Below, one piece after another: positions 10,258 to 18,309 of a stretch of DNA of 64,000 nt. The stretch spans positions 992,001 through 1,056,000 of the forward strand of contig NZ_RAPZ01000011.1 of assembly GCF_003610375.1 (NCBI RefSeq). The letters run 5' to 3'. Source of the DNA: Sphingomonas sp. PP-CC-1A-547 (GTDB lineage Bacteria; Pseudomonadota; Alphaproteobacteria; Sphingomonadales; Sphingomonadaceae). The notes beneath the pieces are model-generated. The model was given only the letters and a program-made list of their open reading frames with translations. It was not told the origin of the DNA and did no database searches. Position numbers and translations under genes: made by a program. Position 1 is the stretch's first letter, and each line of letters opens with the position of its first letter.

Positions 10258-11084
10258 CGCTGCGGTTCGCGTACAACACCAACGGTGCGGCCAACCACCG
10301 GCTCGACGATGCGCTGCACCTGATCGCCGATGCGGGGTATGACGGCGTCGCGCTGACGCTGGATCACCACCACCTCGATCCGTTTGCCGACGATTGGGCA
10401 CGCGAGGCGGAGCGCGTTGGCACACTGTTGCGGTCGCTCGGGCTAGGGTCGGTGATCGAGACCGGCGCGCGCTATCTGCTCGACCCGCGCGACAAGCACG
10501 AACCGACGCTCGTCACGGCCGATCCCGGGGGCCGCAATCGCCGCGTCGCGTTCCTCGCGCGCGCGCTCGAGGTCGCAGCGATCCTGAATGCCGAGACCGT
10601 GTCGTTCTGGGCCGGCGTACCGAAGCCCGGCGTGCGTCACACCGAGGCACTCGACTGGCTCGACACGGGCCTCGGCAAGGTCGTCGAGCATGCCGCGCGA
10701 ACGGGCATTCCCGTAAGCCTCGAACCGGAGCCCGGCATGCTGATCGAGACCGTCGCGGACTATGCGCGACTCGCGATCCGCCACCCGGACCTGCGGCTCG
10801 CGCTCGACACCGGCCATTGCCTCGTCACGCAAGATATCGCCCCCGACGCCGCAGTGCGTGCGTATGCCGACCGTCTCGGCACCGTCGCGGTCGAGGACAT
10901 GCGCCGCGGCGATCACACGCATCTCCCCTTCGGCCAGGGCGACATGGACATCCCCGCCATCCTCACCGCGCTCGAGTCGATCGGCTTCGACAAGCTGGTC
11001 TGCGTCGAACTGTCGCGCGAGAGCCCCCGCGCGCATCAGGCCATTCCGGAGTCGATCGCCTATCTCCGCGCGGCACTGACCTGA
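10254..11084 (+). CDS. sugar phosphate isomerase/epimerase (xylose-isomerase-like TIM barrel)
   Basis: A 276-residue AP-endonuclease-2/xylose-isomerase-like TIM barrel. Metal and substrate residues are visible in 'SLEPEPGMLIET', 'LALDTGHCLVTQD', 'VAVEDMRRGDHTHLPFGQGDMD' and 'LVCVELSRESPRA', the usual E-D/H-H-E order of the family. Relatives act as sugar epimerases, inosose dehydratases or isomerases, and hydroxypyruvate isomerases, so an inositol-derived keto intermediate made by the Gfo/Idh enzyme is a plausible substrate (inference). The ATGA overlap with the YcaO gene and TGATG with the downstream glycosyltransferase place it firmly in the operon. Confidence 0.87.
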   Translation: MTLRFAYNTNGAANHRLDDALHLIADAGYDGVALTLDHHHLDPFADDWAREAERVGTLLRSLGLGSVIETGARYLLDPRDKHEPTLVTADPGGRNRRVAFLARALEVAAILNAETVSFWAGVPKPGVRHTEALDWLDTGLGKVVEHAARTGIPVSLEPEPGMLIETVADYARLAIRHPDLRLALDTGHCLVTQDIAPDAAVRAYADRLGTVAVEDMRRGDHTHLPFGQGDMDIPAILTALESIGFDKLVCVELSRESPRAHQAIPESIAYLRAALT

Positions 11085-12295
11085 TGCGAATATGCTTCGT
11101 CTCGCGCCGCTTCTTCCCTGCTATATCGGGGATGTCGATCTACGCGATCAATCTGTTGCGCCAGCTCGTCGCCGCGGGTCACGACGTGACGATGATCAGC
11201 CAATATTACGGCGATCCCGCACGCGCCCGCGTCTACGGCGGCGGCCCCCCGCCCCCGGTGCCGGGCGTACGCGTCGTCGGCCTCGAAGCGCTCGGCGAAC
11301 AGGATGGCGGCGATTTTGAACGCGATATCGACGCACTGGTCGAGGCGATCGCGCGCGACCACGCCGTAAATCCGTTCGACATGCTCCACGCGCAATATGG
11401 CTATCCGACCGGCTGGGCGACGATGATCGCGGCCCAACGCCTCGGTCTGCCCTGCGTCCTGTCGATCCAGGGCGGTGACGGGCATTGGGTCGGCTCGTGC
11501 TGCGAGACGCATCGGCTCGCGATGGTCCGCGTGCTCGATCATGCCGGCGCGCTGCTGATCGGCGGCAACAGTTTCGCGGGCGAAGTCCACGACCGGCTCG
11601 GCACTCCGCTCGACCGGTTCACGATCGTTCCGGGCGCCGTCGATACCGACCATTTCACGCCGGCATCTCACGCGATCGTCGCGCCCGAACCGGTTCGCCT
11701 GCTTTATCACGGCCGCGTCGACCGCCGCAAAGGCGTGCTCGACTTCCTCATGGCGCTGCCGGACGTGCGCGGGGACTGGCAAGCGACCATCTCCGGCATC
11801 GGTCCCGACGTCGACCCGGCGCAGGCGCTTGCGACCGAACTTGGCCTCACCGACCGCGTGACGTTCAGCGGCTATGCGGATTATGACGCGGTCCCCGAAC
11901 TCTACCGCGAACACGACGTGTTCGTGTCCCCGACCTATGCCGAGGGTTTCTCGAACACGATCCTCGAAGCGATGGCGTGCGGCCTCGCGGTCGTCTCGTG
12001 CCACGCCGTCGGCGTCGTCGACTGCGTCCGCGACGACGAGAATGGCCTGCTCACCGATCCCGGCGACGTGCCCGCGCTTACGGCTTCGCTGACCCGCGTC
12101 ATCACTGATACGAACCTGCGCACGCGTTTGGCGACCGCCGCGCTGGAAGAATGCCGCCGGGTGTATAGCTGGGACGCGGTCGGGCAACAGATCGTCGGCA
12201 TCTACCGCGACCTGCGTAACCAGCCGCAAGCCGCCTTCGACACGGACCTGCCGATCACGCCCTGCCGCTTCCGCAGCGAGCCGCATCTGCTGTGA
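11084..12295 (+). CDS. GT4-family glycosyltransferase
   Basis: A 403-residue retaining GT-B glycosyltransferase. It starts 'MRICFVSRRFFPAISGMSIYA', the donor-side domain reads 'RLLYHGRVDRRKGVLDFL', and the family's E-x7-E motif is 'PTYAEGFSNTILEAMACGLAVV'. The start at 11084 overlaps the previous stop (TGATG), and the long open frame upstream is a shadow. Together with ino1 and the PIG-L deacetylase just downstream it recalls the MshA/MshB pair of mycothiol synthesis, where GlcNAc is attached to inositol phosphate and then deacetylated. That parallel is inference; donor and acceptor are unknown. Confidence 0.9.
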   Translation: MRICFVSRRFFPAISGMSIYAINLLRQLVAAGHDVTMISQYYGDPARARVYGGGPPPPVPGVRVVGLEALGEQDGGDFERDIDALVEAIARDHAVNPFDMLHAQYGYPTGWATMIAAQRLGLPCVLSIQGGDGHWVGSCCETHRLAMVRVLDHAGALLIGGNSFAGEVHDRLGTPLDRFTIVPGAVDTDHFTPASHAIVAPEPVRLLYHGRVDRRKGVLDFLMALPDVRGDWQATISGIGPDVDPAQALATELGLTDRVTFSGYADYDAVPELYREHDVFVSPTYAEGFSNTILEAMACGLAVVSCHAVGVVDCVRDDENGLLTDPGDVPALTASLTRVITDTNLRTRLATAALEECRRVYSWDAVGQQIVGIYRDLRNQPQAAFDTDLPITPCRFRSEPHLL

Positions 12296-12302
12296 CCGAC
12301 CG

Positions 12303-12998
12303 ATGAAGCTGCTCGCGATATCACCGCATCTGGACGATGCCGCCTTCTCCGCCGGCGGGCTGCTGGCGTCGCGCGTCGACCAGGGCTGGGACGTCACCGT
12401 TGCAACCTGCTTCACCGGCAACGTCGCACAGCCGACCGGGTTCGCGCTCGCATGCCAGCTCGACAAGGGCCTGAGCGCCGACATCGACTATATGGCGCTG
12501 CGCCGTGCCGAGGATCACGTGGCGTGCCAAGCGCTTGGCGCGCGCGCGACGCATTTGCCGTTCCTGGAGGCGCCGCATCGTGGTTACACCTCGGCAAAGA
12601 TGCTGTTCGCGGCACGGCTGCCCGACGACCGGATCGTCGACGATGTCGCGGCGGCGGTGACCGAGTTACTCGTGGCGGAACGGCCGGATCTCGTCCTCGG
12701 ACCACTGTGCCTCGGCAACCATGTCGACCATCACGTCGTTCTGGAGGCGATCTGGCGATCCTGTGCCGATCATACCGTATTGCTGTGGGAAGACTGGCCC
12801 TATGCCGATCGCGAAGACCGCATTGCCGTCATGCCCGCGGTAATCGAATACCTCACGTCCGAGACACGCGCACGGCGGATCGCTGCCTGTGCCGCGTACA
12901 CGTCGCAACTCGGCTTCCAGTTCGGTGGGGTCGAAGCGATGACCGAGCGGACCGAACGGATCACCGAGGAACGTTTTTACCCCCTTCAAGCGTTCTGA
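12303..12998 (+). CDS. PIG-L family deacetylase
   Basis: A 231-residue LmbE/PIG-L zinc-dependent N-deacetylase. The first metal motif is 'AISPHLDDAAFSAGG' (PHLDD in place of the common PHPDD/E), then 'RRAEDHVACQALGARATHL', and the second metal motif is 'LGNHVDHHVV' (H-x-D-H). Family members remove acetyl groups from GlcNAc-inositol, GlcNAc-PI or related amino-sugar substrates. Placed directly after a GT4 and in an operon begun by ino1, a deacetylated aminosugar-inositol product is a reasonable hypothesis. It sits seven bases after the preceding stop; a 51-bp gap with a poor RBS separates it from the next gene. Confidence 0.88.
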   Translation: MKLLAISPHLDDAAFSAGGLLASRVDQGWDVTVATCFTGNVAQPTGFALACQLDKGLSADIDYMALRRAEDHVACQALGARATHLPFLEAPHRGYTSAKMLFAARLPDDRIVDDVAAAVTELLVAERPDLVLGPLCLGNHVDHHVVLEAIWRSCADHTVLLWEDWPYADREDRIAVMPAVIEYLTSETRARRIAACAAYTSQLGFQFGGVEAMTERTERITEERFYPLQAF

Positions 12999-13049
12999 TC
13001 GACCGGCCACCGCCGCCGCGCGTCCCCAATTCCAAGCAGAGCCATCATC

Positions 13050-13979
13050 ATGACCAAAGTTTCCGTCGTTACACTGGGCAAGGGGCGTCCAGACCATCTC
13101 GTCAACGTCGTCCGCGGGCTGATGCGGCAGACGCTGATCCCGACCGAACTGATCGTTGCGGTGATGCAGGACGACCTGTACGACCTGCCCGAGGCGCCGT
13201 TTCCGATCCGCCAGATGCAGGTCGTCGCCGACACCCTTCCCCTCGCCTCCGCACGCAACGTCGCGGCCCGCGCGGCGACCGGCGACGTCATCGTCTTTCT
13301 CGACATGGACTGTATCCCGACGCCCACGCTGCTGGCCGATTATGCCGGGTTCCTCGACACGTTCGACGGGCTGCTGATGGGCGAGGTCCTGTACCTGCCG
13401 GGCGGTGCGACCGACGGCGACTGGCAGTATGACCGGTTCGCCGAGATCGCGGTAAAGCATTCGGACCGTCGCGGTCCCCCGCCGCAGGGCATCGAGATCT
13501 GCACCGACTATCGCTGTTTCTGGTCGCTCAACTTCGCGATGCGACGGACGACGTTCCTCAATCTCGGCGGCTTCGACGAGCGCTATGTCGGCTATGGCGG
13601 CGAGGATACCGATTTCGGCAAGGCGCTCGACGAGGCCGGCGTGCAGATCGCGTGGATCAAGGGCGGTCTGGCCTATCACCAATATCATCCGCACCACATG
13701 CCGCCGGTGCACCATCTCGACAGCGTCGTGCGCAATGCCGAACTGTTCGAGACCAAATGGGGCTATCGGACGATGGGCCATTGGCTCCAGGCGTTCCGCC
13801 TGATGGGGCTGATCGACCCCACACCGGGTCGGCCGATCCGCATCCTCCGCCGCCCCGACGCCGCCGATCTCGCACTGACCGGCCAGCAGAGCCACCAGCC
13901 CTATGCCAATACGGCGACCGTCATCCGCCTGCTCGAAGACCGATTGGCGGCAAGCGAGAGAGCCGCGGCCGCCGAATGA
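13050..13979 (+). CDS. GT2-family glycosyltransferase with galactosyltransferase-like C-terminal region
   Basis: A 309-residue inverting GT-A enzyme. 'VSVVTLGKGRPDHLVNVV' opens the nucleotide-binding fold; 'SARNVAARAATGDVIVFLDMDCIP' carries the DxD-type metal motif (DMD); 'FAMRRTTFLNLGGFDERYVGYGGEDTDFGKAL' is the C-terminal GGxDE/GED catalytic block seen in chondroitin-polymerase-like and galactosyltransferase-family GT2 enzymes. The last 30 residues are Ala-rich. It overlaps the next gene by ATGA. The acceptor is unknown; it probably extends the glycan begun by the upstream GT4. Confidence 0.88.
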   Translation: MTKVSVVTLGKGRPDHLVNVVRGLMRQTLIPTELIVAVMQDDLYDLPEAPFPIRQMQVVADTLPLASARNVAARAATGDVIVFLDMDCIPTPTLLADYAGFLDTFDGLLMGEVLYLPGGATDGDWQYDRFAEIAVKHSDRRGPPPQGIEICTDYRCFWSLNFAMRRTTFLNLGGFDERYVGYGGEDTDFGKALDEAGVQIAWIKGGLAYHQYHPHHMPPVHHLDSVVRNAELFETKWGYRTMGHWLQAFRLMGLIDPTPGRPIRILRRPDAADLALTGQQSHQPYANTATVIRLLEDRLAASERAAAAE

Positions 13980-15049
13980 GGATCGCAGTCCTCTGTCATG
14001 TCCGCCAGCCGATCGCCCAACCCTTTGCTGGCGGGATGGAATCACAATGCTGGCATCTGGCGGCAGGTCTCCAGGCGCGCGGCCACGATGTCGTGCTGTT
14101 CGCTTCAGGGGACAGCGATCCGCACTTCACGATCGATGCGGTGATCCCGGAGCATTACGAACGCACCTTTCCGGGTGCCGAGCACCGCGGCTTCGCGCCG
14201 CTGATCGCACATCTCGACGACGGCTATGCCGCGGCCTGCGACCGGATCGCCGCCGGTGGTTTTGACGTGGTGCACAATAACAGCCTGCACCGCTTCCCGC
14301 TCGAGCCGGCGCGGACCGCGTCGGTCCCTACCGTCACGTCGCTGCACGTCCCGCCCTATGACGCGCTGCGCTGGTTCGTGCACGCCAGCGTCACGCCGAC
14401 CCACCGCCTGACCGCGACCTCGGCCCACCAGCTCGCCGCGTGGTGGCCGGACGGCCCGCCACGCGAAGCCTCGGTACTGCACAATGGCATCCACCTAGAT
14501 GCGTGGCCGTTCGTTGCGCAAGGCGATGGCAGCGCGGTCTGGTGCGGCAGGATGACGCCCGATAAGGCTCCGCATCTGGCAGCGCAGGCGGCGCGGCTGG
14601 CCGGCGTCCCGCTCACGCTGTTCGGACCGATTGAGGATCGCGACTATTGGGAAGCCGACGTCGCGCCGCTGCTGGACGGCAGCATTCGTTATGGCGGACA
14701 TCTAAATGCATCGGCGCTTGCGGCGGAGATGGGTCGCGCTTCGGTGTTCGTGTTCACGCCGTGCTGGGACGAACCATTCGGCCTGGTCGCGGTCGAGGCG
14801 ATGGCGTGCGGCCTGCCGGTGGCGGCGTTCGACCGCGGCGCCTTGCGGGAAGTCATCGGTGAGACAGGATGTTTCGCACCGCCCGGTGACGTTTCCGCAC
14901 TCGCTGACGCCATCACGACGGCCATCCAACGTCCCCGCGGCCCGCAGCGTGATCGGGTTGAGACGGCCTTCACCCGTGATCGGTGGCTCGATCGATGCGA
15001 GGACCTCTTCCGTGACGTGGTCGATCACGAACAAGGGCGGCGCGCATGA
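13976..15049 (+). CDS. GT4-family glycosyltransferase
   Basis: A 357-residue GT-B glycosyltransferase. 'RIAVLCHVRQPIAQPFAGGMESQCWHLAAGL' is the N-terminal glycine-rich acceptor-side loop, 'SVLHNGIHLDAWPF' is the inter-domain hinge pattern, and 'FVFTPCWDEPFGLVAVEAMACGLPVAAF' contains the E-x7-E signature. 'WCGRMTPDKAPHLAAQAARLAG' matches the donor-binding loop. The start at 13976 overlaps the previous stop (ATGA), and its own stop overlaps the next gene in the same way. It is the second GT4 of the operon, consistent with an oligosaccharide of several residues. Confidence 0.9.
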   Translation: MRIAVLCHVRQPIAQPFAGGMESQCWHLAAGLQARGHDVVLFASGDSDPHFTIDAVIPEHYERTFPGAEHRGFAPLIAHLDDGYAAACDRIAAGGFDVVHNNSLHRFPLEPARTASVPTVTSLHVPPYDALRWFVHASVTPTHRLTATSAHQLAAWWPDGPPREASVLHNGIHLDAWPFVAQGDGSAVWCGRMTPDKAPHLAAQAARLAGVPLTLFGPIEDRDYWEADVAPLLDGSIRYGGHLNASALAAEMGRASVFVFTPCWDEPFGLVAVEAMACGLPVAAFDRGALREVIGETGCFAPPGDVSALADAITTAIQRPRGPQRDRVETAFTRDRWLDRCEDLFRDVVDHEQGRRA

Positions 15050-15978
15050 CGGTCAGCGACCATCTGGGAAAGCAGCGGGCGCTGCTCTCCGCATTATACC
15101 GGACGCATGTTGAGCTTGGTTCGCGCTATGCGCTGGTCGACTTCCCGGATCATGCGAACGTCGGCGACAGCGCGATCTGGCTCGGCGAACTCGCAATGCT
15201 GCGGAAGATAACGGGGCGCGATCCGTGCTACGTTTCGACCTGGCACGATTTCGATCTCGATGCCTTTCTTAGCGCCTGTCCCGCCGCCATCCTGTTTCTG
15301 CATGGCGGCGGCAACCTCGGCGACATCTGGCCGCATCACCAGCGGTTCCGCGAGGACATCCTGGCAAGGGTCCGTGACCGACCGGTCGTGCAGCTACCGC
15401 AGTCGATCCATTTTCGCGTGCCTTCCGAGGTGGATCGGTTCGCCGCGCTGGTCGGAGACCATCCCGACTTCGTCCTGTACGTCCGCGATACGCGCAGCCT
15501 CGACTTCGCACGCAAGCATCTGGCCTGCCCGTCACATCTTGCCCCGGACTCGGCGTATGCGCTCGGCGAGCAATTGCGCGCCGCGCCGCAATGCGACGTG
15601 CTGATGTTGATGCGCACCGACGACGAACGGCAAGGCTATGCACTGCCGTCGGCCGATCCCGCGACCGTCGTCGATTGGCTGGAAGACGACGCCCATCTGC
15701 CGGTCGGGGTCAATGCCAAAGCACGCGAAGCTCAAGCCGTCGCCCGCGTCGGCCGCGGGCTGCGGTTGCTCGCCCAAGGCCGAGTCGTCGTGACGGACCG
15801 GCTCCACGGCCACATCCTCGCCGACTTGCTCGGTATTCCGCATGTCGTTCTCGACAACGACTACGGCAAGATAGCCGCATATCTCGACGCCTGGCCTGCC
15901 CCGGATGCGATCGTGACGAGGGCCTCGACGATCGGCCATGCCATGGTTCTTGCCAAGCAGCTTGTCGGCGCGCGGTGA
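15046..15978 (+). CDS. polysaccharide pyruvyl transferase family protein
   Basis: A 310-residue protein of the pyruvyltransferase family (GumL/EpsO-like), which transfers pyruvate from phosphoenolpyruvate as a ketal to a glycan. 'DFPDHANVGDSAIWLGE' and 'LFLHGGGNLGDIWPHHQRFRE' are the typical N-terminal motifs. 'VVQLPQSIHF' and 'VVTDRLHGHILADLLGIPHVVLDNDYGK' mark the conserved C-terminal domain. This suggests that the cluster's product, or the glycan it is attached to, carries an acidic pyruvate decoration. It overlaps both neighbours (ATGA at the start, GTGA at the end). Confidence 0.87.
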   Translation: MTVSDHLGKQRALLSALYRTHVELGSRYALVDFPDHANVGDSAIWLGELAMLRKITGRDPCYVSTWHDFDLDAFLSACPAAILFLHGGGNLGDIWPHHQRFREDILARVRDRPVVQLPQSIHFRVPSEVDRFAALVGDHPDFVLYVRDTRSLDFARKHLACPSHLAPDSAYALGEQLRAAPQCDVLMLMRTDDERQGYALPSADPATVVDWLEDDAHLPVGVNAKAREAQAVARVGRGLRLLAQGRVVVTDRLHGHILADLLGIPHVVLDNDYGKIAAYLDAWPAPDAIVTRASTIGHAMVLAKQLVGAR

Positions 15979-16895
15979 CTGCCGCCATCGACGTCAGCCT
16001 GCTCGTCTGTACGCGCAATCGCGCCGGCTCGCTGGCGGCGACGCTAAAGTCCGTGGAGCGCGCGGCAGCGAATGCCAGAAATACGACCGTTGAGGTCGTT
16101 CTGGTCGACAATGGCTCGGTCGACAGCACGCCGCAGCGACTGGCGGAATGGCAAGCCGGGCAGACTTTCCCCGTCCACCTCGTCCACGAACCACACCCCG
16201 GGCTTGCCCGCGCGCGCAACGCTGGGCTCGCGCACTGCACCGGGCGCATCATCGCGATGACGGACGACGACTGCGTCCTGCATCAAGACTATTTCGCGGC
16301 CGTCTGCGCCGCGTTCGAAAGGGCCAGCGGACCGGCGATCATCGGCGGTCGTATTCTGCTCGGCAACCCGGCCGATCTCCCCGTCACGATCAAGCTTGAA
16401 GACCATCCCATGGTCGCGCCGTCGCACGGGTTTCCGGGCGGGTTCATCATGGGGGCAAACCTGGCGTTCACCTCGGATGTCCTGCGGTTGACGGGATGCT
16501 TCGATCAACGGTTCGGCGCCGGCGCGCCATTCGTGTCCGCGGAGGATACGGATTTTCTGTTCCGTGCAGCGGGCCTCGGCGTCGCGATACTCTACGACCC
16601 ACTGATGGTCGTCGATCATCATCACGGGCGCCGTGATATTGAAGACGAGACTCGATTGCTGGCAGGCTACAGCTTCGGCGACGGCGCGCTGTACGCCAAG
16701 TATCTCGTCTCCGACGGACGCGCACTTCGCGCCATCGTCGAGGATATTCTTGCCGTTCGCTTCGACTGGACGCGGCCTGTGAAGACGCATGCCGGCATCA
16801 AGCGGTTCTACTGGTTCCGGCTGCGCCATAAGGCCCGGGGCTTGGTCTACTTCTGGTGGGTCGCCCTTCGGCGAAGCATGTCACGTTTCGTCTGA
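15975..16895 (+). CDS. GT2-family glycosyltransferase
   Basis: A 306-residue GT-A glycosyltransferase, last gene of the long operon. The GTG at 15975 overlaps the preceding TGA (GTGA), and no closer ATG exists before the first strand 'VSLLVCTRNRAGSLAATLKSV'. 'EVVLVDNGSVDSTPQRLAEW' and 'ARNAGLAHCTGRIIAMTDDDCV' give the nucleotide site and the DDD metal motif. 'SAEDTDFLFRAAGLGVAILYDP' holds the ED catalytic block. The C-terminal 'FYWFRLRHKARGLVYFWWVALRR' is basic and aromatic, suggesting peripheral membrane contact. It has no signal peptide and presumably acts on the cytoplasmic face. Confidence 0.87.
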   Translation: MTAAIDVSLLVCTRNRAGSLAATLKSVERAAANARNTTVEVVLVDNGSVDSTPQRLAEWQAGQTFPVHLVHEPHPGLARARNAGLAHCTGRIIAMTDDDCVLHQDYFAAVCAAFERASGPAIIGGRILLGNPADLPVTIKLEDHPMVAPSHGFPGGFIMGANLAFTSDVLRLTGCFDQRFGAGAPFVSAEDTDFLFRAAGLGVAILYDPLMVVDHHHGRRDIEDETRLLAGYSFGDGALYAKYLVSDGRALRAIVEDILAVRFDWTRPVKTHAGIKRFYWFRLRHKARGLVYFWWVALRRSMSRFV

Positions 16896-16946
16896 TAAGC
16901 CACTGCACCTGCTGTTCTTTCCCCCACGATACACCATATTCGAACC

Positions 16947-17288
16947 ATGGGCGGACGTGTGAAGCGGATGGCAAGACTATTGGAGGCGGAGGCGCGGACG
17001 ATCGCTGCTGAAGATGCCGGGCGATGCGGGCTGTGCGAGCGGCCCTTGGGGCGAAAGGTGGAATGGCATCACCGCATTCCGAAAAGCCGGGGTGGTACGG
17101 AGGTCATGCCGGTTCATCCGATCTGTCACCGCATCATTCACGCCAGCGTTTCGAACCAGGATCTGGCGACGACGTTCGCGGACCTCGATGTCTTGAAAGC
17201 GCGCCCGGATATCAGTCGCTTCCTGCGCTGGATCGCCGACAAGCCTGCGGACTTTCACGCACCCACCCGCCGCGCCGATATCCGCTGA
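16947..17288 (+). CDS. HNH endonuclease-like small protein
   Basis: A 113-residue protein with a compact HNH/zinc-finger motif: 'AGRCGLCERPLGRKVEWHHRIPKSRGG' followed by 'PVHPICHRIIHA'. The C-x2-C and C-x-x-IH residues would hold zinc, and HH-x-IP is the first catalytic element. Such small solitary HNH proteins are common in sphingomonads and of unknown role. GTG at 16959 and ATG at 16968 are alternative starts, and no strong RBS decides between them. It is 51 bp downstream of the operon in the same direction, so it may be read through from it, but function offers no obvious link. Confidence 0.75.
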   Translation: MGGRVKRMARLLEAEARTIAAEDAGRCGLCERPLGRKVEWHHRIPKSRGGTEVMPVHPICHRIIHASVSNQDLATTFADLDVLKARPDISRFLRWIADKPADFHAPTRRADIR

Positions 17289-17345
17289 GTGCACCCGCCT
17301 CGATTGTAGATCGTCATCGGTAACAGTCTTTTGTCGGCGGCACTT

Positions 17346-17363
17346 AACGGTCGGAGGACCGTT
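17346..17363. other. perfect 7-bp inverted repeat upstream of the SDR gene
   Basis: AACGGTC and GACCGTT flank GGAG, about 35 bases before the SDR start codon. It has no following T-run and sits in the promoter or leader region, so an operator or a small leader hairpin is likelier than a terminator. This is an observation only. Confidence 0.35.
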
Positions 17364-17395
17364 CGTTCAGCGACCCGAACAGCAGGACGCTTTCC

Positions 17396-18271
17396 ATGAC
17401 CGATGATCCGCGCATCAGCCACCCGACGAGCTTTCCCGGCGAACCGCAGCAGCCCCGCCCCGGGCTTGTCGCCAACATGAAGACCAAGCCCGATCACGGC
17501 GAGGAAAGCTATGTTGGCAAGGGGCTTCTCAAGGGTAAGGTCGCGCTCATCACCGGTGGCGATTCCGGCATCGGCAAGGCGGTTGCCATTGCCTATGCGC
17601 GGGAGGGCGCGGATGTCGCGATTTCGTACCTCGCCGTTGAACAGGACGACGCCGAGGATACGCGGGGCTGGGTGGAGAGAGCGGGGCAGCGCTGCCTGCT
17701 GCTACCGGGCGACATTCGCGACCGGGATCACTGCGTCACGTTGGTAAAGCGCACCGTCGAGGAGCTCGGCGGGCTCGACATTCTGGTGAACAATGCTGCG
17801 GCGCAGACGATGAACGAGGATCTGGACAGCATCGACGACGACGAGATGCAGGGCGCGTTCGCGGCCAACGTGTTCGCGATGATCCGTCTCGCGAAGGCCG
17901 CAGCACCGCACATGAAGCCAGGGTCGGCGATCGTGAACACCACCAGCGAGCAGGCCAAGGTCGCGACCAAGAGCATGATCGTCTACGCCGCGACCAAGGG
18001 CGCGATCTCCAGCCTGACGGTCGGGCTGTCTAATCTGCTCGTTGCGAAGGGTATTCGCGTCAACGCCGTGGCGCCCGGCCCGATCTGGACGCCCATCCAG
18101 CCCATCGCGAAGTCGCCGGAGGAACTGGAAAAACTCGGCCAGGATACGCCGCTCGGTCGCGCAGGACAGCCGGCCGAACTTGCTCCGGCGTATGTCCTCC
18201 TGGCGTCGTCGGAGGGGAGCTACATGACCGGTGCAGTGATCGCAGTCACCGGTGGTGTGCCGATCAACTGA
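17396..18271 (+). CDS. SDR family oxidoreductase (general-stress type)
   Basis: A 291-residue short-chain dehydrogenase with an N-terminal extension of about 45 residues ('SHPTSFPGEPQQPRPGL') typical of the YhdF/GsiB-neighbour group of stress-associated SDRs. The cofactor motif is TGGDSGIG (about residues 53-60), followed by NNAA, catalytic Ser in 'NTTSEQAKV' and YAATKG (Y-x3-K). 'VNAVAPGPIWTPIQP' and the C-terminal 'GSYMTGAVIAVTGGVPIN' are standard. Substrate unknown; relatives are often expressed under general stress. The gene is followed by a UUCG-capped hairpin. Confidence 0.9.
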   Translation: MTDDPRISHPTSFPGEPQQPRPGLVANMKTKPDHGEESYVGKGLLKGKVALITGGDSGIGKAVAIAYAREGADVAISYLAVEQDDAEDTRGWVERAGQRCLLLPGDIRDRDHCVTLVKRTVEELGGLDILVNNAAAQTMNEDLDSIDDDEMQGAFAANVFAMIRLAKAAAPHMKPGSAIVNTTSEQAKVATKSMIVYAATKGAISSLTVGLSNLLVAKGIRVNAVAPGPIWTPIQPIAKSPEELEKLGQDTPLGRAGQPAELAPAYVLLASSEGSYMTGAVIAVTGGVPIN

Positions 18272-18278
18272 CGAACGA

Positions 18279-18298
18279 ACGGGCGCTTCGGCGCCCGT
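18279..18298. terminator. UUCG-capped hairpin between convergent genes
   Basis: ACGGGCGC and GCGCCCGT form a perfect 8-bp stem around TTCG, eight bases after the SDR stop and twelve before the end of the convergent hydroxylase gene. There is no long T-run on either strand, so it is a likely bidirectional terminator or 3'-end stabilising stem. Confidence 0.65.
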
Positions 18299-18309
18299 CC
18301 ATCGTCAAC

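Noticed and set aside
8437..10425. 662-residue minus-strand frame across the YcaO-like gene
   Set aside because: Low-complexity Arg/Gly/His composition and no domain; the plus strand has a coupled operon.
10394..11083. N-terminal extension of the GT4 gene
   Set aside because: The frame is open but Arg-rich, and lies entirely inside the isomerase gene; the real start is the TGATG overlap at 11084.
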